From Xestospongia bergquistia (lineage: Eukaryota; Porifera; Demospongiae; Haplosclerida; Petrosiidae): a stretch of DNA of 64,000 bases. The notes under the pieces were generated by a model. That model had not been told where the DNA came from and searched no databases. It saw only the letters and a program-made list of their open reading frames with translations. Each line of letters begins with the position of its first letter. The first letter of the stretch is position 1. Made by a program: the position numbers and the translations under genes. The stretch lies in contig OZ014423.1 of assembly GCA_963965975.1 (NCBI GenBank), forward strand, positions 434,001 to 498,000. Direction: 5' to 3'. Positions 35,621-50,108 of this stretch are shown in pieces.

Positions 35621-38227
35621 ATGGAGATAAGCCCAGAACCTTCTGCTCCACCTCTTCCTCCTCGATCTAATGCACGACGTCGGTCCTCACAACTAGGTAA
35701 TTCTTGTGACAATGCTTCCTAATGAATCTTTTATTTGTTAATTACAGGGAGATCTCTACGTCGTGGAGGCGTGGCTATTGGTCGAGCTGTGGGTGATTTT
35801 TTTGGCGTAACAGAGGAGAGTCAGCATGGCAATGTGGATAATATTGGGTGGGGTCAAGTTGCCCAAATAAGAGCTGAGGTCAGCAGATCTCTTATTACAA
35901 AATAATATTGAAATATTATTTTCTGGTAGGACGCAGGATTTTTGACACTTCGTCGTAATACCCTACGGTCTGTTTCAGATGTTCCTCCTGATTATAATGC
36001 ACTAGAGTTGGGAGGTATTGGTCAACACATTCCATATGTATGTTCAGAGTTTGTCTTAGAATTACTTATCTCTCTCTCTCTCTCTCTAGCAATCCTTTGA
36101 TCCAGATGAAATCAGTAGTGATAGTGACAGTGAAGATGAGACTGTTTTTGTAGAAGCACCACCAGACTACTACTCCCTTCCACCTTCAGTGTAAATTGAC
36201 ATCATGTCACATGACACTGTATAGAATGTTGTTATTTTTGTAGCAACGGACAAGCTAGTACAGGTGACAATTCTAATAGAGCTATTTCAATGTATGGACA
36301 TGATGATCCAACTGGTAATAATCGTTTGCCTAATTTAGTTCAGATCCCTGATGCTGAAAGGACTCCACCAAGTGAGTTGTATTGATGTGGGTGTGGTTAC
36401 TTGTGTTTAATCCACAGCTGGTCGGTCTCAAAGAACAGATGATGATTTTATATATGATCCTGATACAGCCTTTCAATACTACATGAATTATATTAGGGTG
36501 AATAAAATGAGAGAGAAAATTATTGGTGTAATTTTTTTTCTTTTAGGCTGAGCAGAGGGTGCGTCAGCGACGACAGGTGGAAAATGCTGAAGAGTTCTTT
36601 GGTGAAGGGCAGGGTAGGCATTCTTCTGATGAACCTCGTGGTCGTGTCAGTTCTATTAGTCAAACTCATACTCGTGGTCGTGTAAGTTCAGTTGGCGAAG
36701 CTGTCATTTGGCAGACCAGGAAAAAGAAAGGTCGTAAATTGGAGCGACAAAATACTCTTGTGCGTCAGAAAGTTGAGTCTCTTCCGACATTCTGGCCTAT
36801 TTTCATTGTGGGTGTGACTTTTGTCCAATTGGTGGTGGTTGTAGTACTAATTGTGCTAAATAACTTGGCTCCTATCAACATTGCTCCTAATGTCAATACT
36901 GAGGCATTTCCTAGTCTTTACAATGAGACTGGCAATTCATCTGTTACATATTATCGTTTTACGAACCTCTGGATTGGAATGAGCGTTATAGACCTCATTC
37001 ATTCAGGTGTCAAGTTCACTCCTTGCATGCGAAGGGATCGTGCCATTATTGATCGTAACTTGATTCAAAGAGCTAATGAAATCGATGGAGGAGGATTGGG
37101 TTGCTGTCAGAATAATATTTGGGTGGGAACAACAGTTTTAAGCAATTGTGTTGAGTCACATAGTCCTGGTAACAACACTGATTTCAAGTCTACACCTTGT
37201 GAAGATACTAATGCTCTTCTTGCTAACTTTCATCCGTGTTGTATCAGTATTACAGGTAAAATCTAATAGCTCAATCAATGTCTCAGATATTAGACCTTTA
37301 TATTTAATATTATAATGAATGTGTTTTGGTTTGTAGGACAATGTCTGGTGATGCACATACGAGAATGCAATAGTCGCGGCGGGATATATCATGCTGAATT
37401 GGACTCTTGTAATGAAACTAACTGTCTCAATGATATTTGCGGTCTCAATGGAGTGGGGACTGTTAATGGTGATCCTCTACAACCTTCGGGGAATCAAGGA
37501 TATCGTTTAGTGCTCTCCCTTTTTATTCATTTAGGTTAGGTAATTTGTTGTTTCTCACTTACTCTCTCTCTCCCTCTCTCCCCTAGGAGTGATACATGTG
37601 GTCATTATCAGTGTTGTACAACTATATGTTGGTTATAAAATAGAGCGTACTGCTGGATTTTTGAGGGTAGCACTCATCTATCTTATTGCTGGTACTGGTG
37701 GGAATTTGGTTAGTTGCCATGGTTACATATGATACCATATACATTCTCTTCAATAGGTGAGTGCAATTTTCATTCCATATCAAGTTAATGGAGGAGCCTC
37801 CCCTGCTGTGTTTGGGTTAATAGGTGTTTTGTTTGTAGAGTTATTTCAAGCTTGGCAAATTGTGGACAGAGCTTGGCTAGAGCTCTTCAAGTTGACAGCT
37901 GTGATGATTGCACTTCTTTTGATTGGGACTCTTCCGTTCATTGATAATTTAGCTAATATTGGTGGCTTAATATTTGGTATACCAGCTGCTATTGTGTTCC
38001 TTCCTTATATCACCTTTGGAAAAGTTGATGCCTGGCGTAAGAGGATCTTGTTGATCGTATGTGTTCCCATTCTCATTGTGATGTATCTTGTCAGTTTTCT
38101 TCTCTTTTATTTTGTTCGTGATCCTGACTTTTGCAGTTTTTGCCATTACTTCAATTGTATACCTTATACTAGCAGTCTCTGTAATAATGAGATCAATAAT
38201 CCTAATCCTGCCATATTTGCTCTTTGA
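35621..38227 (+). CDS. RHBDF-like: Inactive rhomboid (iRhom) with unusual catalytic residues
   Basis: The start MEISPEPSAPPLPPRSNAR opens a long cytoplasmic N-domain (RSLRRGGVAIGRAVGDFFG, PPDYNALELGG). The first membrane helix is FWPIFIVGVTFVQLVVVVVL. It is followed by the Cys-rich iRhom homology domain (FTNLWIGMSVIDLIHSG, FTPCMRRDRA, FHPCCISITGQCLVMHI, CNETNCLNDICGLNGV) and the rhomboid core (QGYRLVLSLFIHLGVIHVVI, RVALIYLIAGTGGNLVSAIF, FGLIGVLFVELFQAW, LPFIDNLANIGGLIFG, VFLPYITFGKVDAWRKR). Human iRhoms have GPAG in place of the protease GxSG and keep the TM6 His (IAHIFG). Here the motif is GASP, so Ser is kept, and the His is Asn (LANIGG, codon 37955-37957). iRhoms escort ADAM17/TACE and EGF-family ligands through the secretory pathway. 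The stop TGA is at 38225, and a polyadenylation signal AATAAA lies at 38236-38241. Confidence 0.92.
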
Positions 38228-38235
38228 AAAATTAT

Positions 38236-38241
38236 AATAAA
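38236..38241 (+). terminator. AATAAA polyadenylation signal of the iRhom gene
   Basis: Canonical hexamer 9 bp after the stop codon, implying a very short 3' UTR. Confidence 0.6.
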
Positions 38242-38496
38242 AAAGTAGTTTGTTTATTATAATAATGTTGAAACTCTAGGCTAACTTTTTATTTTTGTTG
38301 TCATAGTAACATTTTTTGTAGTAGTATCCTTGTTTTGTTTTATACCATATATGGTTTTACTTAAGTACACTTATTGTTAATAAGGATATGGTTTATAATA
38401 ATTATTATATTCAGTAAACATCCTTCCTATATGTGTGTGAGACTTGTAAGGTTGCATTTATGCATATTAAACGTATATGTGACCACAGCTAGTAGC

Positions 38497-42670
<4,174 letters not shown>

Positions 42671-42804
42671 CATTACATGTTTGTATATCACCACTAACTG
42701 TTTTTAATATTTTGTGTTACACATAAAAACAAAAAGAAAAGACTCTAAAAATAACTTAATTTTTAAAACTAAGTGATCGGTTTGCCATTATTTACTGACC
42801 AATG

Positions 42805-44160
42805 TTAAGATTGACAAAACTCCACAATAATATTGGAATCATAAGAGGTTAGTGCCAATATATTGCCCAGTACGTCACAGAACATACCTCCAGTCAACAA
42901 AGCATTCTCTACTACACCAGAATGTACTAGAGAGAGCTGGAGAGAGTGTGTTACTAGAAAAAACAAATAAGTACTTACTTTTGGTTGCTTACTCCCCATA
43001 AGTTTCCAAACTGAAAATGTAGAATCTTCTGATAAAGATAATATCTAAAATATTCACTGTAAGACAGCTCTTAAAAAAGTTTTACTGGCTTACCAAACCA
43101 GTTTCACTTGCAATATCTAGACCACTTATCCATCTACTATGAGCATATACTTCCACTAATTCCAGCCCTTTATTACTGCATATCCGAAGTTTGCCATTAC
43201 TGTAACCAATGACAACCAAATCGCGACACCAACATAACTGAGTGCATGATGCATCTCTACAAGTACAGTGATAATGTTAATGACCACACCCCTTTACTTA
43301 CCCATCCTTTTTAATTTCAGCAATTACATCTTGTGTTTGAGATGCTGTAGGATCACTCCAGATGACCACATATCCTTGTTCATCACCACTAGCTAAATAA
43401 CCATCTTCACTAGCAGCTAAACTAGTAATGGAATACTCATGCTTGCTTAACTGCTGACGAAACTCCACCCCTTCATCTATTTTAATACTAAAGACTAAAA
43501 TGCTTCCCTCTGATGTTCCTATACATAAACAGTTACCAATACTAGTGATACCATGTGCACAAGTAGAAACTAATGTAAGAAAGAGGGAAAATAAAATATT
43601 TATAGCTGCTATGCATATATATCACTTCACTTATAGAATTCTCTTTATGTGTCATTCGATATTGAAAGAGACGTTTAGTGCCATCGTCATTCATAATCTA
43701 TATAAACCACACCTCCTTATTAACAAGTACTGCTATTAAAGTCATAATTTACCACAAATCCTGCAAAAGAGGTTATCACTAACACTGTTAAACCAGACAG
43801 TAGTTCACACCACTTGACCTGAGGGAGACATTTGTATGTGTAGTCATTTAGTCTGGATATTGTACTTACTCCAGTTATAAATGTTAAGCTATCAACTTCT
43901 GTTGCACTAGAAAATGGCTCGAGAACTGTTTGTTTACTGGAGGTGCCATGTTCCCATCGTATAATAACAACTTTACTCCTATGAGCTACAGCATATCCAC
44001 AACACTCTCTTGTGGAGTCATATAAGACAGCTAGATTACCAGGAACACAAGAGGCCGAGAGTTTGAGTGATTCCAAGCGCTTAGGTAACTGTGAATACGA
44101 AGAGAAAAGACTGGAGACAGCCATCAACCCGGAAAATGAAAATTTAACCCTTTCAATCAT
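42805..44160 (-). CDS. WDR54: WD-repeat protein WDR54
   Basis: Multi-exon WD40 protein. The start is taken at 44160 (MIERVKFSFSGLMAVSS), where a purine sits at -3. The in-frame ATG at 44124 is an alternative. Exons give NLAVLYDSTRECCGYAVA, VKWCELLSGLTVLVITSFAG, IGNCLCIGTSEGSILVFSIK, SLAASEDGYLASGDEQGYV, LVVIGYSNGKLRICSNKG, AHSRWISGLDIASETGLILS, LSEDSTFSVWKLMG and GMFCDVLGNILALTSYDSNI. The last three align with human WDR54 (AHARAICALDLASEVGKLLS, GEDTFVHIWKLS, ARFCDSSGNSFAVTGYD). The family's function is poorly known. The stop is at 42805, and the 3' end converges on the kinase gene with 134 bp between stops. Confidence 0.88.
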
Positions 44161-44632
44161 TTCCCTTTGGCTTAAAAGTCAAACCAATATATTGGTGGGA
44201 AAGATAATAGAATAAAAACGTAAAAGATTGTTCAGTTTATGAATTCAAGCACAATCGTCTAGATTAAATGTCTTGATCAAAATAGCATTGTATTTGGTTT
44301 TAGAGAAACAAGAATTGAACATCAATTTAAATATTTCAAAAGAATTGAATGATTGAAAATAGTTAACATGTTACAATAGATTTTGAAGTTTTGGTTTTTG
44401 TTGTAATGCTTTAGCGTCTCTCACTCCTTTCACAAGAACTGTTGAGATTCCAGTTAACATCATGTGGAGGAAGTACTACATTGTTACACACACTGTTTGG
44501 TAAGAAAAGACATACATGAGTTAAGTATGAAGTACTTGTGAATGTGAAGTCTTATATATACATATATATATAATCTTTTAGAGAGAGAAAAAGAAAAAAA
44601 CATGATTAGTTGTTGTTACAATAGAGTGTTGA

Positions 44633-45936
44633 ATATATTGCAAAGAACTTACTACATACTGAAGTCTTTGGTCCAATGCTGACACTGTAGATAACATTGT
44701 AAAGAACTTACTACATATTGAAGTCTTTGGTCCAATGCTGACACTGTAGATAACATTGTAAAGAACTTACTACATACTGAAGTCTTTGGTCCAATGCTGA
44801 CACTGTAGATAACATTGTAAAGAACTTACTACATATTGAAGTCTTTGGTCCAATGCTGACACTGTAGATAACATTGTAAAGAACTTACTACATACTGAAG
44901 TCTTTGGTCCAATGATGACACTGTAGAAAACATTGTAAAGAACTTACTACATACTGAAGTCTTTGGTCCAATGATGACACTGTAGAAAACATTGTAAAGA
45001 ACTTACTACATACTGAAGTCTTTGGTCCAAAGATGACACTGTAGAAAACATTGTAAAGAACTTACTACATACTGAAGTCTTTGGTCCAATGATGACACTG
45101 TAGAAAACATTGTAAAGAACTTACTACATACTGAAGTCTTTGGTCCAAAGATGACACTGTAGAAAACATTGTAAAGAACTTACTACATACTGAAGTCTTT
45201 GGTCCAAAGATGACACTGTAGAAAACATTGTAAAGAACTTACTACATACTGAAGTCTTTGGTCCAATGATGACACTGTAGAAAACATTGTAAACAACTTA
45301 CTACATACTGAAGTCTTTGGTCCAATGATGACACTGTAGAAAACACTGAAGTCTTTGGTCCAATGATGACACTGTAGAAAACATTGTAAAGAACTTACTA
45401 CATACTGAAGTCTTTGGTCCAATGCTGACACTGTAGAAAACATTGTAAAGAACTTACTACATACTGAAGTCTTTGGTCCAATGTTGAAACTGTAGAAAAC
45501 ATTGTAAAGAACTTACTACATACTGAAGTCTTTGGTCCAAAGATGACACTGTAGAAAACATTGTAAAGAACTTACTACATACTGAAGTCTTTGGTCCAAT
45601 GTTGAAACTGTAGAAAACATTGTAAAGAACTTACTACATACTGAAGTCTTTGGTCCAAAGATGACACTGTAGAAAACATTGTAAAGAGCTTACTACATAC
45701 TGAAGTCTTTGGTCCAATGTTGAAACTGTAGAAAACATTGTAAAGAACTTACTACATACTGAAGTCTTTGGTCCAAAGATGACACTGTAGAAAACATTGT
45801 AAAGAACTTACTACATACTGAAGTCTTTGGTCCAATGTTGAAACTGTAGAAAACATTGTAAAGAACTTACTACATACTGAAGTCTCTGGTCCAATGATGA
45901 CACTGTAGATAACATTGTAAAGAACTTACCACATAC
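44633..45936. repeat. 59-bp satellite array with dimeric higher-order structure
   Basis: About 22 head-to-tail copies of a 59-bp unit containing aagaacttactacatactga, agtctttggtccaa and a variable 'gatgacac / gctgacac / gttgaaac' core. The phase shifts by exactly one base per 60-base line. One unit near 45340 is shortened by a deletion. From about 45470 to 45880, 'aatgttgaaac' units alternate with 'aaagatgacac' units, giving a 118-bp higher-order repeat. Because 59 is not a multiple of three, no protein repeat is encoded. Confidence 0.95.
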
Positions 45937-47958
45937 TGATTTCTGTTGTCCTGAAATTCCTGTAATCCTGTGTATACTAACAAACATTGGGTTAGTAAGT
46001 TACTTTCTTAACAAACCTGTTTTCACTGATAAAGATGATAAACTAATAAGGCCCGAAGATTGAATATTAAAAAAGGCTTAAGCTTTTTAAACCCTGCACA
46101 CTTAACAGTGTTTAAGGCCCAATGTAACATATTGCAAGCTGTCTTGAAAAAATAATAAAACGTTAAACTGTTTAAAGAAAATTAAACTTTGTTTTAGAAG
46201 TAATCATTCTTGATATGCACAAAAAGACTTTATACAAAGCTGTCTTTAATGTTAAAGCTGTTTAAATGAAATTATGCAAAACTCAAAACCTGAAGAAAAT
46301 TTTGCTCATAGTTAAATAATGTTTAGCACCAACGTTACGTGGACGTTATGCTGCCTTGAAACTGTCTCAAATTGTCTGACATGCAGAAGCTGTTCAGCTT
46401 AATGCCCAATTTTGGAAGCTGTGTCTATTAAGCCTGGATTACTTAAGTTGTCTTAAAGGCCCAACTTTGAAGCTGTCTTTAAGGGCTAATTTTCAGAAGC
46501 TGTCTTTAAAGGCTCAGTTTACAGAAACTCTTTAAAGGCCAGTTTATAGAAACTGTCTTTAAATGCCTGATTATGAAACTCTTTAAAGCTCAGTTCAAAA
46601 GCTGACTTTGGAATGACTCAATTGAGATATGCACAAAGCTGAGAAAGTCTATGCATGAAACTGATCTGAGGAAATTACCACTGCAGTAATTATTAGAAAA
46701 GCTTGCTTGAAGAAACTCTTGAGGCTAAGGCAGCAGTGTGTATTGCAATACAGCAGCACATATGCATAATAAAACAATAGAAACACAAAGGTGTCACTAG
46801 TTTCTACAATACATTATATATTAGGACTTCCATCTCCTTTTATTGAACCGTATTAGTGCCTAGTTCTGTTATAGAATGTAGTAGTACAGTTAATGTCACA
46901 TAGCATACAGTTACTAAACAAAAAGACAAGGTAACTCACAGTTTTGAAGGAAGACAAGCAAGACAAGACAAGACAAGCAACAACAACAACAAAAATAAAA
47001 TAAAATAATACAGAGGTGTATGTGGACATAATACACCCAGTAAAAGCTGGGGAAAAACTAGACCCAGTAAAAGCTGGGTAAACTTAGGTAGCCCAGAAAA
47101 ACCTGGGTAAAAAGTAGATGGACCACAAAAAACTAGTCTACATGCTCAAAATGTATCAATTATCTAGACCTAGGTATAGGAGCACATGATACCTTGTTGA
47201 TCATGCACTCCTATCAAAAACTAGATGACTCAGTCTATAAAAACTAAGTGGTGGCCCAGTCTACAAAAACTAGATGGCCCAGATACCGTCAGAGTCAAAT
47301 TCAAGCTGTGGGCCAGAAATAACTCTCTACCGAAGTGAACACACAGTGATAACCCAACTAAGCACAAACAAATCCCTTAGATACAGCGGTGTATCAACAA
47401 ATGGACTTGTAACAGAACATAGGGAGATGGAAGTCTATACTGTCATTGACCGTTAGCATGCAAGTCTTCACTTTAGTCCATCATATGTCGTCCATCATGC
47501 AACTACCCAATACATGAGACAGTGTACACTACATACATGGACAGACTTACAGTTTACCCATAGTATCCAACAATATGTGTGAGCAGTACCATTTAGAAAC
47601 AGTTCCTCTCCAAGTCCAGTCAATAGTCCTTCAGCAGCAATATTGAAAGTGAGTAGATCTACTCAACTCTTGAAACCGGGCAATTGTGCAGACACATCGT
47701 TTTTATACCACGTTTTTCCCGGTCTTATACAGAGCATGCGCAGTAAGATGTATAGCCAGGGCTACCGGTATGACAAACCAGTCTTACCAGTACTTCAATT
47801 GTTTCTTATTTTAAAAACATTAAACAATGATACCTTGATAAGCACAATGTACGAAGTTATCAAAAATGAAGCATTCTGATTGGTCAGTGAAATACTACAT
47901 TTCCGCCATTACATTTAAGCTATGAACATTATTAATTGATTACAATAATAATAATACT
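45937..47958. other. Gene-poor repetitive spacer
   Basis: 46060-46620 is a degenerate repeat of units like gctgtctttaaaggcccaat. About 46950-47010 has caaga, caa and aaaat simple repeats. About 47030-47290 has repeats of 'ccagtaaaagctggg' and 'aaaaactagatg' type. Around 47735-47745 the string gcatgcgcagta resembles an NRF1 site. No convincing gene was seen, although the block has the look of decayed mobile-element DNA. Confidence 0.6.
46060..46620. repeat. Degenerate 'gctgtctttaaaggc' repeat
   Basis: More than ten diverged copies of a roughly 25-30-bp unit (aagctgtctttaagggctaa, agaaactctttaaaggccag, gaaactgtctttaaatgcct). No frame is maintained. Confidence 0.7.
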
Positions 47959-48807
47959 TTAAATATCTTTTTGTAAAAAGTCAATTTTACAAAGGAATCT
48001 AGTCACTTGATCTTGATATTCATCTGGATATATCGTAAAATGTCTGACGTGTTCAGAATTTTTCCATATCTTTATTTCCACATCTCTTTCTTTCTCTTTT
48101 TGTTTAGAAATCACTTTATGCACTCTTTCAATAGGAACTACAGTATCAATTTGAGAACAAAGATACAACTGTGGTATGCCATCAAGTAAATGACTTTGTA
48201 ATGCTAAGTCAAGTTCCTGTCTTTTTCGTCTCCCATTTAGTGCCTCTATGGTAATCCCAGTAAGGTTAGCAGCTAGTAAATAGGGATAATAATTAACGCC
48301 TCCTTGTTTGAACATTAATTTAGAAGCCTCTATTCCAGCTTTGTATGAAAACTCTGCAGGACCACTATCAAATATAATTCCTTTGAGGTCAATATTAGGA
48401 TATTGGGAGAGGTAATGCTGTAATGTTGGTAGAACTACTGTTGAACCACTTGAAAATAATTGAAGTAAAACATTGACAGGTTGGGTTGATATAGTTTCAA
48501 GAATATTAATTGTAAGTTTAGCTCCTCTTGTAGAAAACCATGCATCTGGTAAAGAGGGGATTATAGCTAGAGTTGGTAAACCAATGTTAGTATATATGTT
48601 AGCATACTTCTGTAGTACTTTGTGATTCGACCCTGACCAACCTACCAAGATAATTAAATGGCTACTATTGCTTTGTTTTTGAGATTGATAAAACTTCCCT
48701 TTGATCTTCTCCACTGAACCAGTCAAATGACTGGTCTGATCTGTTGACAAAGTAAGAGATCTCATACGAGATAAGGATTTTGAAAATGTCCTCCAGGATC
48801 TCCACAT
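47959..48807 (-). CDS. TMEM53-like: TMEM53/DUF829-like alpha/beta-hydrolase-fold protein, single exon
   Basis: One uninterrupted 282-residue frame. Conserved family blocks are LIILVGWSGSNHKVLQKYAN (TMEM53: LLGWGGCKDKNLAKYSAIY), LLQLFSSGSTVVL (nucleophile-elbow position, FSSG for FSNG), IDLKGIIFDSGPAEFSYKAG (GTIFDSAPG), QLYLCSQIDTVVPIERVHKV (LYLYSRADEVV) and NSEHVRHFTIYPDEYQDQVT (HVSHLRDYPTYY). The putative Ser-Asp-His triad is therefore present. TMEM53 is a nuclear-envelope protein that limits BMP-SMAD signalling in mammals; enzymatic activity is unproven. The basic, Ser/Arg-rich start (MWRSWRTFSKSLSRMRSL) could be an organelle-targeting sequence. The lack of introns is unusual beside its neighbours and could mean retroposition. 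Confidence 0.8.
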   Translation of the reverse strand: MWRSWRTFSKSLSRMRSLTLSTDQTSHLTGSVEKIKGKFYQSQKQSNSSHLIILVGWSGSNHKVLQKYANIYTNIGLPTLAIIPSLPDAWFSTRGAKLTINILETISTQPVNVLLQLFSSGSTVVLPTLQHYLSQYPNIDLKGIIFDSGPAEFSYKAGIEASKLMFKQGGVNYYPYLLAANLTGITIEALNGRRKRQELDLALQSHLLDGIPQLYLCSQIDTVVPIERVHKVISKQKEKERDVEIKIWKNSEHVRHFTIYPDEYQDQVTRFLCKIDFLQKDI

Positions 48808-49446
48808 GCTAGGATATTAATAATTAATTAATATTAATAACTAACAATTAATGCTCAGGAAATGTCATAACAATTTTTATCCTAGGACAAGAAATATCAG
48901 AAAATTTTTATCCTATCAACAAAAAAATTATCCTAGGACATAAAAACTTGCTGACAATTTTTATCCTAGGATAAGTTTTTCAGGATAATTTAAATTCTAA
49001 GATAATATGTTAGCACAATTTGTGTTCATCTTACCTATTTGATTTTGTTCATCCATCCATTCATCTATTCATCTATCCATCCATTCATCCATTAATTCAT
49101 TCTGACAGCCACAACAACCACATTCTTACTCCATACCCTACACTCAATCAAGCAGAGACTTTAGTAATTTCTTCAGTTTACTGCATTCTTCTAGGTTGGC
49201 ACAATTTGAATAACCATTTTAGTCTGGTAGAACAAAAATTTACAACAGTGGACAAAAAATTTTAAAAGAACAGTTGACAAAAATTTTTTAGGAGAGGACT
49301 AATTTTTTCATGACACAACCTTGCCTATGTAGCTGTTTAATGTGTTTAATAATCATATTTAAATAATAGTTATAATATATGTATTATATACATTTTATAG
49401 TCCATTACAACACTATAATAAGAAACATATATAATTCTGCATTGTT
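48808..49446. other. Spacer with MITE-like repeats
   Basis: It contains repeated 'tttttatcctagga' blocks (48860-49000), a (catccatt)n microsatellite (about 49047-49100), and a right end reading aattttttcatgacacaac near 49298-49317. That end is roughly inverse to the left end atgtcataacaatttttatcct near 48860. No gene was seen. Confidence 0.5.
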
Positions 49447-49935
49447 TTAATTTTCTATGAGTTGATTCATATAATCCTCTCTCTCTTTCATACGTTGCAG
49501 ACAATTTTCACATTGTTCAGTTGCTTGACGGAGCTTATCAGTCAAGTGAGGATCGAACAGTGTGACAACATCAATATTTAGCAGATGACTTCGCACTAAG
49601 TAATACCATATACATACACAATTACACACCAATATTATATAACTCACTACTGGCTTCATTGAGACGTTGTTGTGTTTCCTTTAACATCCTGCTAAGCTCT
49701 TCAACTTTAGATAGTTCAGAATGCAATGAATAAACACCAGCTGTATTTTCTTTATCTGTAGTAGAGAGGTTTCAAGTGAATTTTTTGTTGTTTTGTTTTT
49801 GGTTGTTGACCTGATACATGGTCAGCTTGTTTACCATCCTTAGAATTGGTTCTCATCTGCAATTAATATATAAACCTTATAAATCCCAAACCTCTGTTAT
49901 ATTACATTAAAATGGTATACCTCTGAGCCTTCCAT
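49447..49935 (-). CDS. Small coiled-coil protein, unrecognised
   Basis: Four short exons joined by GT-AG introns give a protein of roughly 100 residues. It starts MEGSE (ATG 49935), then MRTNSKDGKQADHVSGQ, DKENTAGVYSLHSELSKVEE, LSRMLKETQQRLNEAS, then RSHLLNIDVVTLFDPHLTDK and LRQATEQCENCLQRMKERED, ending at the stop at 49447. The heptad pattern in the second half predicts a coiled coil, so it may be a subunit of a small helical complex. I cannot place it in a family. The start ATG is 173 bp from the divergent gene at 50109. Confidence 0.6.
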
Positions 49936-50108
49936 TCAGCTTAAGTCCTTTAACACGGAGTTTAACGGAAAAGTGCAAAATAATGTAATAAACATTAATA
50001 GTATACGGAGAAGTTAATTAATTTTGCTTCCATTACATTTCTGTACTAATTTCAGAAGACTTCCGCATATGTCCGTATAGGCGTGTAGACTGCGTCAGCA
50101 ATGCAAAG

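Noticed and set aside
45183..45443. Open frame of 86 codons on the minus strand across the satellite
   Set aside because: The 59-bp unit is not a multiple of three, so the frame rotates with each unit. Openness follows from a lack of stop triplets in the unit.
44633..45936. Possible CRISPR-like array
   Set aside because: The repeats are contiguous with no unique spacers, in a eukaryotic context.
47643..47879. 78-codon plus frame
   Set aside because: No recognisable domain, no supporting splice sites, and it lies in repetitive DNA.
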